NCBI GenBank assembly: GCA_965218775.1 | Contig: CBDCLS010000006.1 | Span: 2,356,001-2,420,000, forward strand | DNA length: 64,000 nucleotides | DNA from: CAUZIZ01 sp965218775 | Lineage (GTDB): Bacteria > Acidobacteriota > UBA6911 > RPQK01 > JAJDTT01 | Direction: 5' to 3' | Shown: one piece after another, positions 57,061-64,000 of the stretch | Position numbering within the stretch: position 1 is the first letter of the stretch | Layout of the letters: each line of letters opens with the position of its first letter | Translations under genes and position numbers: made by a program | The notes under the pieces: model-generated | What the model saw: the letters and a program-made list of their open reading frames with translations, nothing else | The model's database searches: none | Told to the model about the DNA's origin: nothing

Positions 57061-58188
57061 TCAGTCGGTTACTTGTTCCAGGATGGCAAAATCCCCCGGA
57101 TTCCAGGCCTGGGCAATGACGTAGAACTTGCCTCCCATCTTTCGGAGCACGGCGTTGTGGATATGCTGGAAGTTCTCCAAGCCGAGGTCTTCCTTGGCCA
57201 TGATTGTCGATATCAGCGTGTCGCCGTCAAACAGGTAGATGGGGGCTCCCTTCTTTCGGTTGGGCCCGTGGAGGCAACCCACCACGGCATACCGTCCCGA
57301 ATAGTCGATGTCGCAAGGGAAAGATCCCTGGGGAAGCTTTAGGGTCGAACGGTAGTGACCGTAGCGGGTGAAGCGTTCTATCTCGGAGTTGGGGCGATCC
57401 GCCACGTCGATCCTCTTTCGTCCCGGGGGCACGGTAATGCCGTGGCCAGTCCCGAACTGGCCGGGCTTGTTACCCTTGCCGCCAAAGGCTAGGTCGTGCC
57501 AATGTGCCTTGAAGGGACTAGTGCTCGCAATTCGAGCGGTCAGCACGAAATCCAGACTTGAGTATCCCGTGGTTACATAGAAGAGCCCGTCCAACTGCTC
57601 GACGTCAGTGGGTACGAAGTTGCCGCTGCCCATGAAGTAGTCGCGGACTGCGGGTTGGTCGAAATCATTCTCGCCACTAGGAGCCTCCAGCGTGTGGACT
57701 AACTTTCCATCCAGAGTCGTCGTCAATATCTGGCCCGTGCTGTTGGCGGGAAAGCTCAGATACGGTGTCCCCTCTGAGCCGTACCAGATAGTCGTGTTGT
57801 GCATGTTGACCTGTGCCACGGCCTCAGGTGATTGCAGCATCCGCGTCGTCTTCAGGTCTCCACTGATCTGGATGATACCGGCCCCGGGTAGGGCAAAGTA
57901 GACTTCTCCCTTTCCTGCTCGCCGGTCTATAGCAAACCCTCCATGAGCCGACTTCAGAACGCTGCCAGCAGCTTTTGGCAGGTGGTCTCCCTTGTACAGC
58001 ACCCGAAACCGCATCTTGCCATGTCCAGTGACACCGGGACTTGATGGGGGCAGCGAGGCTGCGGGCAGGAGTGCCGTCGGCGCGGCTGGAACGCCTCCAG
58101 GATGTCCATGGGGATGCGCGGACGCCAGGGGAAGGGCCCCCAGCAGAAAGATGAATCCGTAACAGATCAACCTTGTTGGCCTTATCAT
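57061..58188 (-). CDS. Secreted NHL-type beta-propeller protein
   Basis: 375 residues from ATG 58188, chosen because AGGAGG lies ten bases upstream (the frame extends eight codons beyond). Signal peptide LICYGFIFLLGALPLASA. His/Pro/Gly-rich linker, then propeller blades resembling the NHL/peptidyl-hydroxyglycine-lyase family: QFGTGHGITVPPGRKRIDVA and DRPNSEIERFTRYG, GSFPCDIDYSGRYAVVG. No catalytic residues assigned. Possibly a periplasmic binding or lyase-like protein. Confidence 0.7.
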   Translation of the reverse strand: MIRPTRLICYGFIFLLGALPLASAHPHGHPGGVPAAPTALLPAASLPPSSPGVTGHGKMRFRVLYKGDHLPKAAGSVLKSAHGGFAIDRRAGKGEVYFALPGAGIIQISGDLKTTRMLQSPEAVAQVNMHNTTIWYGSEGTPYLSFPANSTGQILTTTLDGKLVHTLEAPSGENDFDQPAVRDYFMGSGNFVPTDVEQLDGLFYVTTGYSSLDFVLTARIASTSPFKAHWHDLAFGGKGNKPGQFGTGHGITVPPGRKRIDVADRPNSEIERFTRYGHYRSTLKLPQGSFPCDIDYSGRYAVVGCLHGPNRKKGAPIYLFDGDTLISTIMAKEDLGLENFQHIHNAVLRKMGGKFYVIAQAWNPGDFAILEQVTD

Positions 58189-58429
58189 CGTGAGAAAACC
58201 TCCTTGTCTCAAGTCTTAACCTCAGCTTTACTGCCCGAGTCTATTAGAGCAACCGCCAAATTCAAACCAAATTCTAAATTTGTGAGACCAAGGCCAGGAG
58301 ACCCGTGCCCCTTCAGTAAGAGTCGCGCAGATGGACGCGGGAGACCTCGGAAGTGGTTCTTGGTGGGTGAGGGCGGTTACAGATCCAATGGAGGACTGAC
58401 AGATTGCAGCAATTGAGCAGGAATCCCGC

Positions 58430-58858
58430 TTGCGATTTGATGTGTTTCATCGCATGCTGGTAGGACTTGAGACCGACCCGGGGGAGCCGATCTTGGCATT
58501 TGGACTAGATGACCTACTGAAGCTCGCCTCGGAAGATAACGCTTCCAGGGCCCTCCAGGAAGGGTTGAAGGCGGCCAGTGAGGGGGTCGGAAGGGAACTA
58601 GTGGATACTGAGTTAAGTCCGGCGAAGCCGGAGCGCATTGCCCAGATCAGATGGGCCATTACTGACCCAGAAGCTGATCCGAAGTTAGAAGGGGTTGCGC
58701 ACCTTGCGGAGGAGGTTGCGGCCCTGGGCCTGTTCGTTGGGGCGGCGCGGGAGGCCGGTGGTGTCACCGATGAAGAGCAGGAGGCGGTTTTGGATGTGGT
58801 CGAAGAAGTTGGCTCTAACGCACTCAAAGTTATCAGGGAACTGGTCGAGACTCGCTGA
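58430..58858 (+). CDS. Small acidic helical protein upstream of cytochrome gene
   Basis: 142 residues from a TTG; an ATG at 58454 is an alternative start. Very Glu/Ala/Val-rich and probably all alpha (LEGVAHLAEEVAALGLFVGA, EEQEAVLDVVEEVGSNALKV). No family recognised. It ends close to the likely start of the cytochrome gene. Compositional bias means it could be spurious. Confidence 0.4.
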   Translation: MRFDVFHRMLVGLETDPGEPILAFGLDDLLKLASEDNASRALQEGLKAASEGVGRELVDTELSPAKPERIAQIRWAITDPEADPKLEGVAHLAEEVAALGLFVGAAREAGGVTDEEQEAVLDVVEEVGSNALKVIRELVETR

Positions 58859-58898
58859 TTACGTCAGAGGAACGAGCGAGTGGCGAGTTCTGGGCGTC

Positions 58899-59684
58899 GT
58901 GTTGTCCCTGGTTCTAGTGTCGTATTCCCAGCTCGCTGCTCAGCCGGATCCCGCCCGAAATCCGCACACCTCAGCCGAGGATGTGAAAGCCGGTGCCAGG
59001 GTCTTCAGGAATCAATGTGCCATCTGCCACGGGCTTGACGGAACCGGCGAGGCTGGCCCTGATCTAACGCGGCGCGAGTATCGCAACGCAAACGACGATT
59101 CCCGCCTGTTTCGCCTTATCAGTCGCGGCATCTCGGGGACCATCATGACCGACATGCGCCTCTCGGACCGCCAGGCCTGGCGGGCTCTGGCGTATCTAAG
59201 GACGCTGCAGCAGCAGTTCCGCCCCCAGCGTTTGAGTGGGGACCCAGATCGAGGCAGGATTCTATTCGAGGGTAAGGGAAAGTGTCAGAACTGCCACATG
59301 ATCAACGGATCGGGGGGCCGCCTGGGTCCTGATCTGAGCGATGTAGGCTGGCAGCGAGCTCCCAAGTATTTGAGGGAATCCATCCTTGACCCCAGCGAGG
59401 AAATAAGTCCCAGCACGGAGATATTCGCGGACGGGTCGCGGCGCTACTGGCCGGTGAGAGCCACACTTTCAGATGGGAGTGAAGTCGACGCCGTAATCCT
59501 CAATGAAGATACCTACTCGATTCAGATAATGGACGAGGACGAACGACTTCTTTCCTTCCGAAAGGGAAACTTAAAGGCGATTCGAAAAGGAGAAGTTTCG
59601 GCCATGCCCAGTTACCAAGACACTCTTAGTGAGAGTGAACTGGACGATCTGATCGCCTACCTGGCTTCACTGCGAAAGGAATGA
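58899..59684 (+). CDS. Diheme c-type cytochrome partner of PQQ dehydrogenase
   Basis: About 261 residues; GTG 58899 is a provisional start placed before the hydrophobic LSLVLVSYSQLAAQ export signal, since the frame extends far upstream without good sites. Two haem-attachment motifs: CAICHGLDGTGEAGPDL and CQNCHMINGSGGRLGPDL. The C-terminal part (LSDGSEVDAVILNEDTYSIQ, LIAYLASLRKE) is typical of cytochromes that accept electrons from PQQ-dependent dehydrogenases. Its stop overlaps the next start (ATGA), so the two are co-translated. Confidence 0.85.
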   Translation: MLSLVLVSYSQLAAQPDPARNPHTSAEDVKAGARVFRNQCAICHGLDGTGEAGPDLTRREYRNANDDSRLFRLISRGISGTIMTDMRLSDRQAWRALAYLRTLQQQFRPQRLSGDPDRGRILFEGKGKCQNCHMINGSGGRLGPDLSDVGWQRAPKYLRESILDPSEEISPSTEIFADGSRRYWPVRATLSDGSEVDAVILNEDTYSIQIMDEDERLLSFRKGNLKAIRKGEVSAMPSYQDTLSESELDDLIAYLASLRKE

Positions 59685-61375
59685 GGGTCGCAATGAATTG
59701 TCTAGACCGGGTTTCTCGTCTTCGCCAGATTACTGAGGGCACACCAACGTCCACCCTCGTCGCACCCCTGCTGCTACTCATCGCCCTGGGAGGATGTGCG
59801 GACACTCCTCCAGCATCGCCAGCGCCTGATCCCTCTCCATCCGAGGGACTCAGCTACGAGGATCTGTTGGGAGCCGAGAACTATCCAGGGCATTGGCTGA
59901 CCTACTCGGGTGGCTATCGCAGCAACCGCTACAGCCGCCTGGATCAGGTCGATACGAGCAATGTGGACCGTTTGCGGCTGCGCTGGGTGTTTCAGATGAC
60001 GACCCCGGAAAAGGTCGAGACTACCCCTTTGGTTGTCAACGAGACGATGTATTTGACCGGGCCTCCCAACGACGTTTTCGCTCTTGACACCCGCACCGGG
60101 CGCCCCTTCTGGTCCTACGAGCACAAGCTGCCAGAGCGGATCAGCGTTTGCTGTGGCCGAGTCAACCGCGGACTGGCTTTGCTGGAGGGGCGGCTCTTTA
60201 TGGGGACCCTGGATGCTCACCTGATTGCTTTGGATGCCAAGACCGGTGCCGTAGCCTGGGAAACTGAAGTCGCGGATTTCCAAGAGGGCTATGCGATCAC
60301 AGTGGCCCCATTGGCGCTCAAGGACAAGATCATCATGGGTATCTCCGGTGGTGAGTACGGCATTCGGGGGTTCCTGGATGCCTATGATCCCAAGACCGGT
60401 GATCGTCTCTGGCGCTTCAACACCATCCCGGGACCGGGTGAGCCAGGCAACGAGACCTGGGAGGGAGATTCGTGGAAGACAGGCGGGGCTCCCACCTGGA
60501 TAACCGGTTCCTTCGATCCGGAGTTGAACCTGATCTATTGGGGCACGGGTAATCCCGCCCCGGACTGGAACGGCGAGGTGCGCGAGGGAGACAACCTCTA
60601 TTCTGATTCGGTGGTGGCCCTGGACGCGGATACCGGGGAACTGAAGTGGTATTTTCAGTTCACTCCCCACGATGTTCACGACTGGGACTCCGTCCAGATT
60701 CCGGTTCTGGTGGACAGCGATTTTGGTGGAGAGCAGAGGAAGCTGATGCTGTGGGGGAACCGCAACGGTTTCTTCTATGTTCTCGATCGTGAGTCCGGGG
60801 AGTTCCTACTAGCCAAGGCTTTTGTCAAGCAGACTTGGGCCGAGAAGATCGATGATACGGGACGCCCCGTGCGAAGACCGAACACGGCACCCACTGAGGA
60901 AGGCACCCTTGTCTACCCGGGCGTGCAGGGCGCCACCAATTGGTTCTCTCCCTCCTACAGTCCGAAAACGGGACTCTTCTATGTCTCGGTTTGGGAGCTG
61001 GCGAACCTGTACTACAAGGGTGAGGCTGACTATAGCCCGGGCAGCCCATTTTGGGGTGGTCTGATTCAGGGAGCGGCCGACGAACCGGGTTGGGGAGCGA
61101 TACGGGCACTGGTCCCTCAGACCGGCGAGCTCGCCTGGGAATATCGTCTTCACACTGTGCCTTGGTCGGGTGTCCTGACAACGGCAGGCGACCTTGCCTT
61201 CGGCGGAACCAGTGATGGCCAGTTTTTCGCCCTCAATGCCCGCAGCGGGGAAGAGCTCTGGGTCGCACATCTGGGGGGAGTGGTTGCTTCCAACCCGATT
61301 ACCTATCTCACAGAAGGTAAACAACAAGTGGCCATTTCTGCCGGGAGCGCCCTGTTCACATTCGAACTCCGGTAG
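59681..61375 (+). CDS. PQQ-dependent dehydrogenase lipoprotein
   Basis: 564 residues. Lipobox-like LIALGGC with Cys39 predicts a lipoprotein. An eight-bladed quinoprotein propeller follows: SRLDQVDTSNVDRLRLRWVF, the vicinal disulfide C157-C158 (ISVCCGRVNRG), TPHDVHDWDSVQIP and WGNRNGFFYVLDRESGEFL. The vicinal cysteines and W-motifs match PQQ alcohol/ethanol-type dehydrogenases that oxidise alcohols or sugars in the periplasm. The substrate is not set by sequence. Electrons would pass to the upstream diheme cytochrome. Confidence 0.9.
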   Translation: MRVAMNCLDRVSRLRQITEGTPTSTLVAPLLLLIALGGCADTPPASPAPDPSPSEGLSYEDLLGAENYPGHWLTYSGGYRSNRYSRLDQVDTSNVDRLRLRWVFQMTTPEKVETTPLVVNETMYLTGPPNDVFALDTRTGRPFWSYEHKLPERISVCCGRVNRGLALLEGRLFMGTLDAHLIALDAKTGAVAWETEVADFQEGYAITVAPLALKDKIIMGISGGEYGIRGFLDAYDPKTGDRLWRFNTIPGPGEPGNETWEGDSWKTGGAPTWITGSFDPELNLIYWGTGNPAPDWNGEVREGDNLYSDSVVALDADTGELKWYFQFTPHDVHDWDSVQIPVLVDSDFGGEQRKLMLWGNRNGFFYVLDRESGEFLLAKAFVKQTWAEKIDDTGRPVRRPNTAPTEEGTLVYPGVQGATNWFSPSYSPKTGLFYVSVWELANLYYKGEADYSPGSPFWGGLIQGAADEPGWGAIRALVPQTGELAWEYRLHTVPWSGVLTTAGDLAFGGTSDGQFFALNARSGEELWVAHLGGVVASNPITYLTEGKQQVAISAGSALFTFELR

Positions 61376-61544
61376 CACTCCGCTTCGCCAGGCTGAGACT
61401 TCATTTGGTGGCGGGTTGCAGGCTGCAGGTTTCCGGTCAAGCTGCGAGCGTCTGCTTGTCTTGGCTGTAGCCAGATGATAGTTTTAGTACCGACGGGATG
61501 CTTGGTTCAAAGATCCAGAAAAGCGGTGGAAGAAGTTTGAGGCC

Positions 61545-63992
61545 ATGACGGCGAAGCGTAGCTCTTTTCCCCAATTTGCGCAGGTTCAAGCCGGCTTCTT
61601 CCTGCTGGGGACGTTTTTCTGTTCAACTGCCCTGGCGGTTTTTCCTTCACTCAAGGAATTACAGCCTAGAGGCGCCCAGCGGGGGACCGCCTTCAAGCTG
61701 GCCTTGGTGGGAAGCGGTCTGACAGAAGGACTTGAGATCCGCACGACGCTTCCGGCCTCCTTCACGCCCCTTGCCGCTCCGGATCCAGGCGAACAGGGCC
61801 AGGACTCGGAGAGAGCGCTCTTCCTGGTCGAGCTCGACTCGGACGCTGCGATAGACTTGTATCCGATTCGAGTCGTCACCCCTACAGGGATGTCTAATCT
61901 GCTTCTCTTCAGCGTCGGTAAGTTCCGTGAGGTTCAGGAAAAGAACGACAGCGGCGGAGCGGTCGAAGTCAACCAGCCACTGGAGTCTCCCGTCACAGTC
62001 AACGGCACTCTGGTGGGCCCCGATCGGGATGTCTACACCTTTCGCGCCAATCGCGGGGATCGAATCGTGCTGGAAGTCGAGGGACGCCGAGCTGGCTCCG
62101 CCCTTGACCCGGTCCTCAGGCTCCTGGATTCAGAGAATCGACAGCTTGCGTTCAACGATGACGCGTTGGGACTTGGGGCAGACCCTCGGATTGAATTCGC
62201 AGTGCCCGCTGACGGAGAGTATCAGGTGGTCGTTCACGACGCCCGGTTCAGTCAGCAGGAGCAGAACTTCTATCGCTTGAAGATCGGACCGATCACCTAC
62301 GCTGAAGGCCTCTTTCCTTTGGGGTGGCAACGAGGGGAAGTGGTCTCGGTCGAGTTCCTCGGTGGCAACCTGGATGCGGAGGTCTCCGCCAAGGTCGATC
62401 TGGGCGGGGAGAGGAGTGATCTGATCAGTGTGAACCTTCCAGATGAGGCCGGGAGCCTACCCTTTCCTTTTGTGGTAGGGGACTTGCCCGAGGTCTTGGA
62501 ACAGGGAGGGCAGGAGCGCCGCAGCTTGGATCCGCTGACTGTGGTCAACGGCCGTATTTCCCATCCTGGAGAGGTCGACCACTATCGTCTGGCCGTGTCT
62601 CCTGGTGAGTCCTGGACGGTCGAACTCCGTGCGGCGACGCTTGGAACCTCTCGCCTCTTCGGCAGGATCACAGCGCTCGATGCAAAAGGGAAAAGGATCG
62701 GTTCGGCTGGCGACGAGACGCCTCGTGAGAACGATTTCAGTCTGGTCGTCTTGGGACCTACCAGCCCCGATCCCTATCTCAGTTTCGAAGTCCCTCCTGA
62801 GACGCACGAAGTCCTCATCTCCGTGGAGGACCTGGTGGGGCGTGGGGGCGCACTATTCGGATATCGCTTGTGGGCTCGAAGGGAGCCTCCCGACTTTACG
62901 CTTACCTTGAACACTCCCTACGTAAACGTCCCGGAATCTGGTACGGGCTGGGTCGAAGTATCGGTTCGCCGGAGAGGCTACCACGGCCAGATCCAGCTCG
63001 ACGTTCCGGATGCCGGGGCGGATCTGATCGTCGAGGGCGGAATGGTTGGCTCTGAGCCGGATGATCCCGATACCCGATCGGTGATCAGGACCTGCATGTT
63101 GAGTTTCACCGCCCGAACTGGTGCCAAGCCCGGTTTGCGCGAGGTCAGGGTTCGGGGGCGAGTGCAGCTCCCGGACGGTTCGTTCATTGAGCGATGGGCG
63201 GTGGGACCCGGACTGCGCACCGAGGTGGCCGTAGGCACCGGGATTCCGGACCCCAGTCTTCGCATGAGTGAGCAACCCTTCAGCGCACCCTGGCTGGGCC
63301 TGAAGCTCCCCTTGATGGTGACGAAGGAAGTCCCGATCAGATTTGTGCTCGAGAGCTCTCCAGAGGTACGGCTGGTTCAGGGAATGTCGTACGAACTGAA
63401 ATGGCGCGTCCTCGCGTCCGACCCCGAGATTCCGTTGCCCAGCAAGGTGGTGGCGAAGAGCTTGGGGGGCATAGAGATCAAGACCAAAGTGACGGAGGGC
63501 GAAGAGCAGGGGACTGGAACGGCGACGCTGGTGACCACGATCGGCACCCGACCTAGTAAGTTCAACGTCGGTGTTACAGCCGAGGTGGAGCTTGGAGGAC
63601 GGAAGCACCAGCTCCGTTCTCGGTGTGTGACCCTGGAAGTAGTTCAGGGGTATCGGCTGATTGTGAGGGCTGAGGGTTTCTCAATTAAACCTGGGTCTCG
63701 CGCGGAGCTGAGGGGAAGATTGGAGAGAGACCCTCTCTTTGATCAGCCGGTCACGATCAAGCCGGAGAACTTTCCCAGAGGAGTCTCGTGCTCGTCGGTG
63801 GAGGTGCCCCCCACGGAGTCTGATTTCCGGATTCTCTGCTCTGCCGAGACCTGGGCTTCCCCCGGGGAACACATGATCGAGCTCACTTCGTCTTCGGTGC
63901 TGGCGGGACGAGAAAAGGAGAAGGTCCCCTACAGTATTCCTGCGGTGACGGCGCCATTGATCGTGTCTTCTGCTGAGTACACTGGAACGTAA
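61545..63992 (+). CDS. PPC-domain secreted protein
   Basis: 815 residues, signal peptide AGFFLLGTFFCSTALA. At least two pre-peptidase C-terminal (PPC) type beta-sandwich units: DVYTFRANRGDRIVLEVEG with DPVLRLLDSENRQLAFNDDA (about 160-235) and GEVDHYRLAVSPGESWTVEL (about 340-440). The rest is further beta-rich, Ig-like sequence. PPC proteins of this size commonly accompany DUF1549/DUF1501 and cytochrome operons in planctomycetes and acidobacteria. It follows the PQQ dehydrogenase by 170 bases; whether it is co-transcribed is unclear. The gene is complete, ending just before the window edge. Confidence 0.75.
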   Translation: MTAKRSSFPQFAQVQAGFFLLGTFFCSTALAVFPSLKELQPRGAQRGTAFKLALVGSGLTEGLEIRTTLPASFTPLAAPDPGEQGQDSERALFLVELDSDAAIDLYPIRVVTPTGMSNLLLFSVGKFREVQEKNDSGGAVEVNQPLESPVTVNGTLVGPDRDVYTFRANRGDRIVLEVEGRRAGSALDPVLRLLDSENRQLAFNDDALGLGADPRIEFAVPADGEYQVVVHDARFSQQEQNFYRLKIGPITYAEGLFPLGWQRGEVVSVEFLGGNLDAEVSAKVDLGGERSDLISVNLPDEAGSLPFPFVVGDLPEVLEQGGQERRSLDPLTVVNGRISHPGEVDHYRLAVSPGESWTVELRAATLGTSRLFGRITALDAKGKRIGSAGDETPRENDFSLVVLGPTSPDPYLSFEVPPETHEVLISVEDLVGRGGALFGYRLWARREPPDFTLTLNTPYVNVPESGTGWVEVSVRRRGYHGQIQLDVPDAGADLIVEGGMVGSEPDDPDTRSVIRTCMLSFTARTGAKPGLREVRVRGRVQLPDGSFIERWAVGPGLRTEVAVGTGIPDPSLRMSEQPFSAPWLGLKLPLMVTKEVPIRFVLESSPEVRLVQGMSYELKWRVLASDPEIPLPSKVVAKSLGGIEIKTKVTEGEEQGTGTATLVTTIGTRPSKFNVGVTAEVELGGRKHQLRSRCVTLEVVQGYRLIVRAEGFSIKPGSRAELRGRLERDPLFDQPVTIKPENFPRGVSCSSVEVPPTESDFRILCSAETWASPGEHMIELTSSSVLAGREKEKVPYSIPAVTAPLIVSSAEYTGT

Positions 63993-64000
63993 ATACGGCA

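Overview
High-GC bacterial DNA that most resembles an Acidobacteriota genome: TolB-propeller serine/threonine kinases ending in WFEELKRLVPTDN, a DUF1549/DUF1553 plus DUF1501 pair, PPC-domain and PQQ/cytochrome c secreted enzymes, and an M36 fungalysin. The phylum is inferred from these families; no rRNA or other marker gene is present. I found no tRNA, rRNA, CRISPR array or recognisable anti-phage system. The window is strongly shaped by mobile DNA and gene decay. Ten or so genes are frameshifted, truncated or split, and insertion sequences and miniature inverted-repeat elements occupy a large share of it. An ankyrin-repeat gene, many relics and abundant recent IS copies would fit a host-associated or bottlenecked lineage, but that is inference. 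Layout: 0-3.1 kb, tandem pair of secreted propeller-type hydrolase-like genes, the second frameshifted. 3.2-8.9 kb (minus strand), a small membrane protein, a large secreted protein and a TolB-type kinase with a G8 frameshift, plus two kinase relics. 9-11.5 kb, a small-protein relic, a collapsed DUF1549/DUF1553 gene and an intact DUF1501 gene. 11.5-13.4 kb, an ISKra4-like element. 13.9-18.4 kb, a frameshifted M36 protease with Ig-like repeats and a knottin-like tail. 18.7-21.4 kb, a PAS/GAF histidine kinase and a NarL-type regulator. 21.4-23.9 kb, a kinase gene split by nested elements ending in an IS1380-like IS. 24.3-27.4 kb, two sodium:solute symporters in tandem. 27.5-32.2 kb, MITEs, small-protein relics, a kelch pseudogene and two secreted proteins of unknown function. 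32.3-34.1 kb, a Rieske protein. 34.7-37.1 kb, an M19 dipeptidase gene split by a second IS1380-like copy. 37.7-43.9 kb, two inverted 2.1-kb IS copies, one splitting the ankyrin gene. 44.9-49.3 kb (minus), gdhA followed by a PEP-synthase-like protein with receiver-like domains. 49.6-55.6 kb, an ISNCY-like transposase and three exact head-to-tail copies of a 1474-bp IS. 55.7-56.9 kb, two MITEs and two small convergent genes. 57-64 kb, a secreted propeller protein, then cytochrome c, a PQQ dehydrogenase lipoprotein and a PPC-domain protein. The most striking pattern is that most of the mobile elements here, from at least three unrelated groups, sit at CTAG/TTAG (YTAG) and duplicate it. Removing each element together with one target copy restores open reading frames in three genes. 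One MITE lies exactly in the overlapping TAG stop codons of two convergent genes and leaves both intact.
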